Shown: positions 18,426 to 26,161, counted from the first letter of the stretch. The stretch: 64,000 nucleotides of DNA from Prochlorococcus sp. AG-355-O17 (GCA_003280655.1 QCEK01000008.1:1-64000); one strand, 5' to 3'. The notes: generated from the letters alone by a model not told the origin. Translations and numbers: made by a program.

Positions 18426-18767
18426 ATGACTGAGATCGTCAATCTTTCAATCAGTCAAAGTGCTGCTTCAGAACTATCTAGGCAAGCTTCTTTTGGAGGT
18501 TCTCCAGGAGAAATGTCGATTGATTTAGTAGAGGATAAAAATTGTTCCGAAGGATGGATGCATATTAAATTAAGGCCAGGTACATGTAGTGGATCCCCTA
18601 TTTCAAGAACTGAAGGAGTAACTTTATACGCAGATGTAAAAAAGTTTAATTTACTGAAAGATTTAAAATTAGATTATTACGGTGATTTGAGCGGTGGTGG
18701 ATTTCTTATCTCGACACCGAAAAATGCAAAACGTTGTTCCTGTGGTTCTGGCTTCAAACTTTTGTAG
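18426..18767 (+). CDS. HesB/IscA-like A-type iron-sulfur carrier, divergent
   Basis: A 113-residue protein resembling the A-type carriers that hand Fe-S clusters to targets. The C-terminal block from EGVTLYADVKKFNLL to NAKRCSCGSGF follows IscA/HesB, with CSCG (C104, C106) in place of the usual CGCG. The first ligand cysteine is either C54 in PGTCSG, matching the GCSG motif, or C40, which lies 63 residues before C104 as in canonical IscA. The frame is open through the tRNA, but the first start outside it is ATG 18426, 15 bases after the tRNA. The stop is five bases from the candidate lipoprotein ORF. Function as a carrier is inferred from similarity only. Confidence 0.7.
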   Translation: MTEIVNLSISQSAASELSRQASFGGSPGEMSIDLVEDKNCSEGWMHIKLRPGTCSGSPISRTEGVTLYADVKKFNLLKDLKLDYYGDLSGGGFLISTPKNAKRCSCGSGFKLL

Positions 18768-18772
18768 AATGG

Positions 18773-18853
18773 ATGTGTCTTTTTTGCAAACTAATATTAT
18801 TTTCATTAATTGGCTGCTCTCAAGATAAAATAAACAAAAGTTTATTGAAATAA
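18773..18853 (+). CDS. Candidate 26-residue mini-lipoprotein
   Basis: The ORF reads MCLFCKLILFSLIGC followed by SQDKINKSLLK and a stop. It has a short positively charged start (K6), a hydrophobic stretch and a perfect lipobox L-I-G-C (residues 12-15) with serine next. The mature peptide would be 12 residues attached to lipid through C15. It sits five bases after the HesB-like stop and nine bases before the valS ATG, i.e. packed like an operon gene. No clear ribosome-binding site is visible. It could also be a chance frame or the remnant of a longer lipoprotein gene. Confidence 0.4.
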   Translation: MCLFCKLILFSLIGCSQDKINKSLLK

Positions 18854-18862
18854 AATTTGCAC

Positions 18863-21619
18863 ATGACAGAGATGAATGATCAATTATCTTTAGAGAATTA
18901 TTCACCTTTTGAAGTAGAGAAAAAGTGGCAAGACAAATGGGAATGTCTAAAGGCGTTTAGTCCTAACCCTGAGGATGATGGGGAGTCTTTTTGTGTTGTT
19001 ATTCCGCCACCAAATGTAACTGGATCTTTGCATATGGGGCATGCATTTAATACGGCTTTAATAGATGTTGTAGTACGTTTTCAAAGACTTTTAGGTAAGA
19101 ATGTTTTGTGTTTACCGGGAACTGATCATGCTTCAATAGCTGTTCAAACTATTCTCGAAAAACAATTAAAAAGTGAAGGCAAAACAAGCGAAGATATTGG
19201 AAGAGATGAATTTCTTAAAAGAGCATGGAACTGGAAAGAACAAAGTGGTGGAAGAATAGTTTCTCAATTAAAAAGGATAGGATATTCAGTTGACTGGACT
19301 AGAGAAAGATTTACTCTTGATCAAAAATTAAATGAAGCAGTTATTGAGGCTTTTAATATTCTCTATAAGAAGAATTTAATTTATAGAGGCGAATATTTGG
19401 TTAATTGGTGCCCTGAATCTCAATCTGCCGTAAGCGATCTTGAAGTCGAAATGCAAGAAGTAAATGGTCATTTATGGCATTTTAAATACCCTTTAATTTC
19501 TGAAAGTGGTGAACAGTTAGATAAGTACTTAGAAGTTGCAACAACAAGACCAGAAACTCTTTTGGGTGATACTGCTGTAGCAGTTAATCCTGATGATGAT
19601 AGATATAAAGAATTTATTGGTGTCAAAGTAAAAGTTCCTTTCGTTGATAGAGAAATACCTATTATCGCTGATTCACATGTTGATAAAGATTTTGGTACTG
19701 GTTGTGTGAAGGTTACTCCAGCCCATGATCCAAATGATTTTGCAATAGGAAGAAGGCATAATTTAAAACAGATTAATGTAATGAACAAAGATGGAACTTT
19801 AAATATTAATGCAGGTATTTTTCAAAATTTAGATAGATATGAGGCTAGAAAGAAAATTATCAAAGAATTGGATAACTTAGGCCTTTTGACAAAGATAGAG
19901 GATTATAAACATACTGTTCCTTTTTCTGATAGAGGTAAGGTGCCAATTGAACCTTTATTGTCAACACAATGGTTTTTGAAAATGGATGATATATCACAAG
20001 GATGTCTTAATGAAATTGATTCTAAAAAACCATCGTTTATTCCTCCACGCTGGGAGAAAGTTTATAAGGATTGGTTAGAGAATATTAATGATTGGTGTAT
20101 CAGTCGGCAATTATGGTGGGGGCACCAAATACCAGCCTGGTATGTTTTAGATCAATCTCAAGACTCAATAGAACAAAATACTCCATATGTTGTTGCTAGA
20201 AATGAAGATGATGCCTTAATCGAAGCTAATAAAAAATTTGGATTAAATATTAAATTGGTTCGTGATAAAGATGTTTTGGATACATGGTTTTCAAGTGGTT
20301 TATGGCCTTTCTCAACCCTTGGTTGGCCAAATACAAATGATCCGGATTTTAAAAAATGGTATCCAAATAGTGTTCTTGTTACTGGTTTCGATATTATTTT
20401 CTTCTGGGTTGCGAGAATGACAATGATGGGGAATACTTTTACGAATAATATTCCTTTTAGGGATGTTTATATTCATGGTCTAGTTAGAGATGAAAACAAT
20501 AAAAAAATGAGTAAAAGTTCAGGTAATGGTATTGATCCAATACTATTAATTGATAAATATGGTTCTGATGCTCTACGATTTGCTTTAATTCGAGAAGTTG
20601 CAGGCGCTGGACAAGATATCCGTCTTGATTTTGATAGGAAAAAAGATACATCTTCAACTGTTGAAGCTTCAAGAAATTTTGCGAATAAATTATGGAATGC
20701 AACTAAATTTGTTTTAATTAATAAAACTTCTAATAATAATAATTCGCTTAATGAGAGTGATGAAATTTCTTTAGAGTTATGTGATAAGTGGATTTTATCG
20801 AAATTGAATCAAGTAAATATAAAAGTAGCTGCTTTGTTGAAAGAATATAAATTGGGAGAATCTGCGAAACTATTATATGAATTTACGTGGAATGATTTTT
20901 GTGACTGGTATGTAGAATTTGCTAAACAAAGGTTTAATAATCAAGAGAATAAAAATAGAAAAATATCTGAAAAAGTTTTAATAAAAGTGCTCAATGATAT
21001 TTTGGTGATGATTCATCCTTTTATGCCGCACATTACTGAGGAACTTTGGCATGTGCTGCAACTAAAACCAGATAATGCATTATTATCTCTTCAAAAATGG
21101 CCAATTCACGAAAATAAATTTGTTGATAATAAGCTTGATAATTCCTTTCAGCAACTCTTTGAAATTATTAGATTGATTAGAAATTTGAGAGCTGAATTAG
21201 GTCTTAAGCCATCAGAAAAAGTTTCTGTATATTTAATTTCAGACAATGATGAATTGATTAATTTTTTAAAAACTTTAGTTGATGATATTCAAATCTTAAC
21301 TAAATCTTCTGAAGTATTTATTTTTAAAACTAATGCTGTTAATAAAAAAGAGTTTGCTAAATCTTTTTCCGGGATAATTAATGATTTAGAGGTTTATCTA
21401 CCTTTTCAGGATTTTGTAAATATAGATGCATTAAAGGAAAGGTTAACCAAGGATTTAGAAAAGGTGACTATTGAGTTAGATAATTTAAATAAAAGATTAT
21501 CTAATAAAAATTTCGTTGATAAGGCTCCAAAAGATATTGTTGATGAGTGCAGATTTAAATTAAATGAGAGTTCGGTACAAAAGGAAAGAATTACTAAAAA
21601 ACTCGAACTTTTGAATTGA
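18863..21619 (+). CDS. valS: Valyl-tRNA synthetase
   Basis: A class I synthetase of 918 residues. Landmarks are PPPNVTGSLHMGHAFNTAL (HMGH is the HIGH signature, near 50), the CP1 editing domain (about 200-340, with TTRPETLLGDTAVAVNPDD), DWCISRQLWWGHQIPAWY (near 411-428), the KMSKSSGNGIDP signature (KMSKS, near 551-555), the anticodon-binding domain and a C-terminal coiled coil (from about 850, rich in Lys/Leu/Glu). The ATG 18863 is nine bases after the mini-lipoprotein stop; ATG 18872 is possible. The cognate tRNA-Val gene is about 450 bases upstream on the same strand. Confidence 0.98.
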   Translation: MTEMNDQLSLENYSPFEVEKKWQDKWECLKAFSPNPEDDGESFCVVIPPPNVTGSLHMGHAFNTALIDVVVRFQRLLGKNVLCLPGTDHASIAVQTILEKQLKSEGKTSEDIGRDEFLKRAWNWKEQSGGRIVSQLKRIGYSVDWTRERFTLDQKLNEAVIEAFNILYKKNLIYRGEYLVNWCPESQSAVSDLEVEMQEVNGHLWHFKYPLISESGEQLDKYLEVATTRPETLLGDTAVAVNPDDDRYKEFIGVKVKVPFVDREIPIIADSHVDKDFGTGCVKVTPAHDPNDFAIGRRHNLKQINVMNKDGTLNINAGIFQNLDRYEARKKIIKELDNLGLLTKIEDYKHTVPFSDRGKVPIEPLLSTQWFLKMDDISQGCLNEIDSKKPSFIPPRWEKVYKDWLENINDWCISRQLWWGHQIPAWYVLDQSQDSIEQNTPYVVARNEDDALIEANKKFGLNIKLVRDKDVLDTWFSSGLWPFSTLGWPNTNDPDFKKWYPNSVLVTGFDIIFFWVARMTMMGNTFTNNIPFRDVYIHGLVRDENNKKMSKSSGNGIDPILLIDKYGSDALRFALIREVAGAGQDIRLDFDRKKDTSSTVEASRNFANKLWNATKFVLINKTSNNNNSLNESDEISLELCDKWILSKLNQVNIKVAALLKEYKLGESAKLLYEFTWNDFCDWYVEFAKQRFNNQENKNRKISEKVLIKVLNDILVMIHPFMPHITEELWHVLQLKPDNALLSLQKWPIHENKFVDNKLDNSFQQLFEIIRLIRNLRAELGLKPSEKVSVYLISDNDELINFLKTLVDDIQILTKSSEVFIFKTNAVNKKEFAKSFSGIINDLEVYLPFQDFVNIDALKERLTKDLEKVTIELDNLNKRLSNKNFVDKAPKDIVDECRFKLNESSVQKERITKKLELLN

Positions 21620-21621
21620 GA

Positions 21622-22218
21622 ATGAATATATTTCTTGAAAATATTTATAATTTGCCTTTTTTTTTTAATACCGGAATTGGGATATTTTCGTTTGTTAGCA
21701 TTTATATTTTAATTGTTTTATTAATACTTCCAGCTTCTTGGTTATCTTTATTAGCAGGTTTTTTATATGGCTCATATTTAGGTTCAATTATCGTTTTTTT
21801 CTCCGCTTTCATAGGAGCATCAGTTGCTTTTTTTGTATCAAAAAGTTTTTTTGCAAAAAAGCTAAAAAATCTTTTTAGCCGTTATCCAAAATTAAGTGTT
21901 ATGGAAAAAGTAGTTGAAAAAGGCGGACTTAAATTAATTTTTTTAGCTAGATTATCGCCGATATTTCCCTTTAGTATTCTTAATTATTTTTATGGTTTGA
22001 ATAATGTTAAATTTCGAGATTTCGCTCTTGGTCTTCTTGGAATAATTCCAGGAACTTTTCTTTATTGCTCAATAGGTAGTTTGGCAAAAAATATTCAGGA
22101 TCTAAAAAACGTGCAATCACCAAATAATTTATATATGACTATAGTTGGAATTATTTCAACTTTTTTAGTTATATATTTCTCAGCTAAATACTCCAGGGAA
22201 TATTTTGAAAACTCCTAA
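21622..22218 (+). CDS. TVP38/TMEM64 (DedA-like, VTT domain) membrane protein
   Basis: A 198-residue inner-membrane protein with about five hydrophobic segments. LPASWLSLLAGFLYGSYLGSIIVFFSAFIGASVAFFVSKSF (a VTT-domain block, here near residues 36-77), FLARLSPIFPFSILNYFYGLNNVKFRDFALGLLGIIPGTFLY (near 109-150) are typical of the SNARE-associated/TVP38 family, thought to scramble or transport lipids. The ATG 21622 begins just after the valS stop TGA at 21617-21619; a TTG two codons upstream overlaps that stop. Substrate and role here are unknown. Its stop is four bases from the 3' end of the convergent 50-residue ORF. Confidence 0.8.
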   Translation: MNIFLENIYNLPFFFNTGIGIFSFVSIYILIVLLILPASWLSLLAGFLYGSYLGSIIVFFSAFIGASVAFFVSKSFFAKKLKNLFSRYPKLSVMEKVVEKGGLKLIFLARLSPIFPFSILNYFYGLNNVKFRDFALGLLGIIPGTFLYCSIGSLAKNIQDLKNVQSPNNLYMTIVGIISTFLVIYFSAKYSREYFENS

Positions 22219-22222
22219 GAAT

Positions 22223-22375
22223 TTACTCTTTAATATTCCAATCTCTAATAGATGCAATTAAGATAAACCACAAAAGCCTAAATTTACCTAGTAAAGTTTT
22301 GTTGGCTTCTAATTCGATATATTTTGCCTGTCCACAAGGTGTTTTTATAAAGTTGAAAACTGTTTTCTTCGTCAT
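22223..22375 (-). CDS. Small hypothetical protein (50 aa)
   Basis: An ATG at 22375 opens a 50-codon frame ending at TAA 22223. The product has an N-terminal basic stretch MTKKTVFNFIKTPCGQ, a charged middle and a hydrophobic C-terminal helix LLWFILIASIRDW, so it may sit on or in a membrane. GAGAG seven to eleven bases upstream of the ATG could act as ribosome-binding site. It occupies most of the 273-base space between the TVP38-like gene and the DNA ligase and lies on the ligase strand, 116 bases after the ligase stop. I do not recognise the family. Conservation in relatives would decide whether it is real. Confidence 0.45.
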   Translation of the reverse strand: MTKKTVFNFIKTPCGQAKYIELEANKTLLGKFRLLWFILIASIRDWNIKE

Positions 22376-22491
22376 AAGTCTCTCAAAAGGTCCTGATAAT
22401 TATTCTGACATTTTATAGGTAAGATTTTTAGTTGTTTTACTTAAAAACATATTTTTCATTAACTACTTTGTTGAAAATTATTTTTAAAAAT

Positions 22492-23820
22492 TTAAAATTT
22501 TTCTCCAGCTTTAAATCCTCTAAAGCATTTGAATCTAGGAAACCTAAGACTAAAAGCAACAGCATCCTTGGATTTAGTTTTAGCATCAGCTCTAATTTCG
22601 ACAAGTTGACCAATAAGTTGATTCCGTTTTGACCAATATTCTTCACGTTGGATATCACTAAATCCGCTTCCACAACTAAGACTGTATTCATGCCCATCAT
22701 CTTCCCCTTCTACTAAGACAGCTCCTAGTCTACCTTTATTGCGACCTGTGCCTTCCTCAACCGATACAACCTTTAAAGTGACTTCAATGAATGGTTTTGC
22801 TTTTAACCAACTGTGTGTTCTTTTACATTCATAAATAGCATCAGGATCTTTAATCATTACTCCTTCATATCCACCTTCCACGGCAGATTTATTCAGCTCT
22901 ACAAATCTTTTCTGTCCCTCAATGGTGTTGAGATCTACATTTTCCCATTCAAGTGTTTTTATATGTCTTAGAAGCATAGAATGTTTTGCTACCCATTCTT
23001 TTACTAGTAAACTTCTTGCAGTTTGACTAGTGTTCCATCTACCTTTTTGGAAATTTTCAAGGGGACATAAGTCAAATAGGTGAAGAACTGCGTCTTTTGT
23101 TTGTTTGCCATCTTTTCTATGAACCTGTTTCATTAAATCTTGAAAGTTAGCACTCATTACTTCACCATCTAGGACTAAGTCATAAGGTGCAGGATCTTCT
23201 TTTAGGACGTTTTCTATTTCTGAGATAATATGACCAAAATTATGAAATTGTTTTCCATTACGAGAAAACATTTCTACTTTATTTTGTCTAATTATTGTTA
23301 AGACGCGCACGCCATCTAATTTGATTTCAATTTGCTTTTTTCCTATCATTTTTTTTTCATGATTTGCACTGTCATGAGCTAAAGGACAAGAAAAAATAGG
23401 AATTGCATATTTGGGAAATTTCTTGGCTATCTTGTTGATTGTTTTTTCAGATACACCACATCTAAGATCTTTAATTAAAACTCGTCTATAAAATCCATTC
23501 CACTCTTCTTTAGTGGCAGACTCCATAGCCGTAATAATTGCATCGCGAGCAGCGTGACCAGTAAGTTCTCTTTGAATAAGCTTGTTTGCTAATTCCCTAA
23601 AATCTTTCCATAAAAAATTTTCACTTTTTTCATTCTCTTTTTCAGGAACAATTTTTACACCAAAAGTTACCAATGGATCAAGTGCCATACGGATTCCCTC
23701 AAAAAAATCATCTAGACCTTTTTCCATTGCTTCTGAGATGATTTTTTCTTTATCTAATCTACTTGGGTGTAATTCTAATTGATGTATTATCTCTTCTTTA
23801 AACAATTCTTTTTGCCTCAC
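22492..23820 (-). CDS. ATP-dependent DNA ligase, phage T4 gp30-like
   Basis: Seals nicks by an enzyme-AMP intermediate. The 442-residue protein has an N-terminal domain with RRVLIKDLRCGVSEKTINKI (112-131), then the nucleotidyltransferase motifs: EIKLDGVR with adenylated K167 (motif I), SRNGK (186-190, Ia), DLVLDGEV (214-221, III), EGVMIK (319-324, IV) and WLKAKPF (338-344, V), and an OB-fold with SCGSGF. Motif spacing, active-site position and the KDL-CG-SEK segment resemble T4 gp30 rather than LigD/LigC types. Start GTG 23820. Replication normally uses NAD-dependent LigA, so this is probably a second ligase. No Ku or nuclease gene is next to it. Confidence 0.9.
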   Translation of the reverse strand: MRQKELFKEEIIHQLELHPSRLDKEKIISEAMEKGLDDFFEGIRMALDPLVTFGVKIVPEKENEKSENFLWKDFRELANKLIQRELTGHAARDAIITAMESATKEEWNGFYRRVLIKDLRCGVSEKTINKIAKKFPKYAIPIFSCPLAHDSANHEKKMIGKKQIEIKLDGVRVLTIIRQNKVEMFSRNGKQFHNFGHIISEIENVLKEDPAPYDLVLDGEVMSANFQDLMKQVHRKDGKQTKDAVLHLFDLCPLENFQKGRWNTSQTARSLLVKEWVAKHSMLLRHIKTLEWENVDLNTIEGQKRFVELNKSAVEGGYEGVMIKDPDAIYECKRTHSWLKAKPFIEVTLKVVSVEEGTGRNKGRLGAVLVEGEDDGHEYSLSCGSGFSDIQREEYWSKRNQLIGQLVEIRADAKTKSKDAVAFSLRFPRFKCFRGFKAGEKF

Positions 23821-23829
23821 AAGAAATTA

Positions 23830-24249
23830 TTAATTAACTTTTGCTATTCTGTCTATCTTCCAATCATTGTCAGTTTTTGAGAATGTAAAATCTAACGGCA
23901 GCTCATCTTGTTTATCTTCTGATTTTAAATTTAAGGTTATTATGATTTGATCTTCTTGGACTCTAGGTCTTCCTGATTTTAAATTTCTGTATTTATTGAG
24001 GTTTAAACTAGCTAAAAATTTAAGAAAGTCTTGGCGCTTTACATGAGTTTTATAAGTTTTTGTAGTTAAACCATACGCTGCATCAATTCTGCCAGCCGCT
24101 ATTTGATCAAAAAACTTTCTTACTAATGGATTAATTCCTCTGGCGCTTATAACTAATTTGACTGCATTAAAAGTCCAAAAAGAAACTAGTACAGCTCCGC
24201 CAACTAATAATGCTTTAATTCCGATATCTTTAACTAGTGTTGCATCCAT
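23830..24249 (-). CDS. Membrane-anchored conserved hypothetical protein
   Basis: A 139-residue protein with one predicted membrane helix near residues 12-33 (KALLVGGAVLVSFWTFNAVKL) and a soluble domain. The soluble part, from FFDQIAAGRIDAAYGLTTKTYK to DNDWKIDRIAKVN, has the shape of the small NTF2-like/DUF4864-type folds in which a helix pair is followed by beta strands ending in a 'DW-I' strand; this family assignment is tentative. ATG 24249; a second ATG does not exist nearby. It ends nine bases before the ligase start, so both may be transcribed together. It diverges from the SprT-like gene across 85 bases. Function unknown. Confidence 0.7.
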   Translation of the reverse strand: MDATLVKDIGIKALLVGGAVLVSFWTFNAVKLVISARGINPLVRKFFDQIAAGRIDAAYGLTTKTYKTHVKRQDFLKFLASLNLNKYRNLKSGRPRVQEDQIIITLNLKSEDKQDELPLDFTFSKTDNDWKIDRIAKVN

Positions 24250-24289
24250 GTTGATTTGAGTTTTTTTTTACTTTAAGAAAAGAAATCGT

Positions 24290-24313
24290 TTTTGACGGCT
24301 TTTTTTGTCAAAA
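24290..24313. promoter_or_regulatory. Hairpin or operator candidate between two divergent genes
   Basis: TTTTGAC (24290-24296) and GTCAAAA (24307-24313) form a perfect 7-base inverted repeat around a 10-base T-rich loop. It lies 21 bases before the SprT-like ATG and 40 bases from the divergent start, so it is not a terminator; an operator or 5' leader hairpin is possible. Confidence 0.3.
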
Positions 24314-24334
24314 TAATACTAATTTTAATTCATA

Positions 24335-24862
24335 ATGCCTGTAATTCCTCTTTTACCTTTATTTCATAAATTTAATAGCCAATATTTTGAAAATTCTTTA
24401 GCGGTTAATAATCAATCTTTAGTAAAGGTTAGATGGAGTGATAATAGATTAAAAACTACTGCAGGTTTTTATAAAAGAAAACGAATTAATGATCTCGTCG
24501 ATTCTGAAATTATCTTATCGAAACCTATTTTGAGTAAATTATCTAGTAGTGAAATAAATAGTACTTTATGTCATGAAATGATTCACGCATGGGTAGATAG
24601 AATATTAAAAAAAAATGAGATACATGGTCCAAATTTCTTAAAAAAGATGAATGAAATTAATGAGAAAGAGAAGAATTTTCAAATTTCTGTGAGGCACTCA
24701 TTTCCTATTGAAAGGAGAGAATTAAAATATATAGGAACTTGCCAAAATTGTGGTGAGGAATTTTTATACAGGAAAAGGATAAAGAATATTGCCTGTAAAA
24801 AATGTTGTATAAAATTCTTTAATGGATTATGGAATAAAAAGTGTTTAATTTTGTTTGATTAA
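24335..24862 (+). CDS. SprT-like zinc metalloprotease-domain protein
   Basis: A 175-residue protein with the SprT fold: FHKFNSQYFENSL at the start, VRWSDNRLKTTAGFY, then the zinc-protease signature CHEMIHAW (HExxH, near 77-84) with the third histidine in HGPNF (near 97), and a C-terminal zinc ribbon built by CQNC and CKKC (near 141-163). SprT/Spartan relatives cut DNA-protein crosslinks in eukaryotes; in bacteria the role is not established. The ATG 24335 is the first start. It is preceded by a divergent gene and followed by a hypothetical on the same strand. The end of the gene is duplicated in tandem downstream. Confidence 0.85.
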   Translation: MPVIPLLPLFHKFNSQYFENSLAVNNQSLVKVRWSDNRLKTTAGFYKRKRINDLVDSEIILSKPILSKLSSSEINSTLCHEMIHAWVDRILKKNEIHGPNFLKKMNEINEKEKNFQISVRHSFPIERRELKYIGTCQNCGEEFLYRKRIKNIACKKCCIKFFNGLWNKKCLILFD

Positions 24863-24929
24863 AAATATTAGATGAGTTTTCATCCATTAATGTTTAATTT
24901 TGTTTAATTAAAGATCTTAGATGTGTTTT
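24841..24929. repeat. Imperfect tandem repeat, two 40-base copies
   Basis: Copy 1 (24841-24880) covers the last codons and stop of the SprT-like gene; copy 2 (24890-24929) lies 49 bases on and matches at about 35 of 40 positions. Both contain GTTTAATTTTGTTT. It looks like an old local duplication of the gene's 3' end. Confidence 0.7.
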
Positions 24930-24994
24930 TGTTTCTATATTTGGAATAATTAATTTTTTTAATGTAACTTAAATTTTAAAAAGCATAATAATTT

Positions 24995-25558
24995 ATGGAT
25001 TCAAGGAGAATTAGAAATATTAGAAATAGTTTTGATAAAAATATTGTTGATAAACAGGTTGATAAAATTTTTGAAACTGGAAGACAATTTGTCGATGGAG
25101 TATCTGGTGCTAGGCCAGGAAAAAGAAGGAATTCAGATTTTCAAGGAATAACAAGTAAGAGTGTTAAAAAAGTAGGAAGATGGGTATCTGAAAAAGTGGA
25201 TTTATTTTTTGATGAAGATAATGATGATTGGAATGATGAGAATTTTTACGATGATAACAGTGATATAAGGACATTTTCTAGAGAATCAAATTCTTATGAA
25301 CCTGCTAAACATCACTCAAAAAGACCTTTAGAAGCAATATCTCTAAGGCAACCAAAAAATTTACAGACTACTGAGCAAAAAAAATTACCTTATGTGAAAG
25401 AGAGTAAGGACGAAGATTGGCCAGATGAAATGGATTTCAAAGTTGAAAGATGGCAAAGAGCTTCAGAAAAAGAGAATAATACTTCTAGAGATCAATCAAA
25501 CCAACAAGTTCAATCAAAATCAAGAAATCTTCCCAGATCAAGAAGAAGAAGAGTATAG
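24995..25558 (+). CDS. Charged hypothetical protein, cyanobacterial type
   Basis: A 187-residue, very polar protein. The N-terminal 65 residues are basic and likely helical (MDSRRIRNIRNSFDKNIVD ... SVKKVGRWVSEKVDLFFDE). A short acidic stretch (DEDNDDWNDENFYDDNSD, near 73-90) follows, then a low-complexity polar region and a basic end (PRSRRRRV). There is no signal peptide or membrane helix. I do not recognise a domain. The basic/acidic/basic layout would suit binding to nucleic acid or a protein complex, but this is speculation. The start ATG 24995 is 132 bases after the SprT-like gene. Its end overlaps the convergent chorismate lyase by 21 bases. Confidence 0.75.
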   Translation: MDSRRIRNIRNSFDKNIVDKQVDKIFETGRQFVDGVSGARPGKRRNSDFQGITSKSVKKVGRWVSEKVDLFFDEDNDDWNDENFYDDNSDIRTFSRESNSYEPAKHHSKRPLEAISLRQPKNLQTTEQKKLPYVKESKDEDWPDEMDFKVERWQRASEKENNTSRDQSNQQVQSKSRNLPRSRRRRV

Positions 25559-26080
25559 TTTCGTAAATTCTTTAATTCCTGAATAGCCTAATAAAGTTTC
25601 TAAATGTGGATTGAATACTTCTCTAATAATTGTTAGGGGCTTTTTGTCTCGAAAAAATCTATAATTTCTTGACCAGAATGGACCTTTAAAACAAAATTGA
25701 TCTTCTAACCAATTTGAATTAACAAGTGAAATTCGGTCAACTTCTCTAAACAATTCTGATCTGTCTTGAGTCAAATTCTTCCAAATTGGTTCTTCTTTGG
25801 CTTTTAAATTTTCATTCACTTGTTCTGCATTCCACCAACTTTCAGCCCATGCTAGGTTTTTATTATTGTTTTTAATCCATACTTGTCTTCTAATTAAAGG
25901 TCCATTTAATTGATTTAATTCTTTAGGACCTTCTTCAATGAATAGAGGATCTACTTGCATTGAAATTAATTTAATTTTCGTCTCTTGATTAGTTAAAAGC
26001 TGTAAATGTCTAGTGGGACTTCCATCCCCAAGCAGCATTAATTTCCATGGACCAGATATTTTTGGTAATGAATTTTTCAC
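25538..26080 (-). CDS. Chorismate lyase, cyanobacterial/Ycf21 type
   Basis: Releases pyruvate from chorismate to give 4-hydroxybenzoate, the head-group precursor of plastoquinone in cyanobacteria. The 180-residue frame contains LMLLGDGSPTRHLQLLTNQE (near 14-33), PLIRRQVWIK (near 61-70) and a C-terminal REVFNPHLETLLGY; these fit the plastid Ycf21/DUF98 group of chorismate lyases. The start taken is GTG 26080. The frame stays open for 22 more codons, to a TAA at 26149, with protein-like sequence (SPKILWEEKASTFL) but no ATG, GTG or TTG; a CTG at 26143 is one candidate. The start is therefore uncertain. It lies 81 bases downstream of mnmG. Confidence 0.8.
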   Translation of the reverse strand: MKNSLPKISGPWKLMLLGDGSPTRHLQLLTNQETKIKLISMQVDPLFIEEGPKELNQLNGPLIRRQVWIKNNNKNLAWAESWWNAEQVNENLKAKEEPIWKNLTQDRSELFREVDRISLVNSNWLEDQFCFKGPFWSRNYRFFRDKKPLTIIREVFNPHLETLLGYSGIKEFTKLYSSSS

Positions 26081-26161
26081 TAAAAAAGTAGAGGCTTTTT
26101 CTTCCCATAAAATTTTTGGTGAGTTAAAAAGTTTATTATTCAGTGCTTAGACGGAATGCTT

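Noticed and set aside
22437-22700. Minus-strand frame overlapping the 3' end of the DNA ligase
   Set aside because: It is out of frame with the ligase, which shows strong motifs across this stretch; nothing in the overlapping frame looks like a protein.
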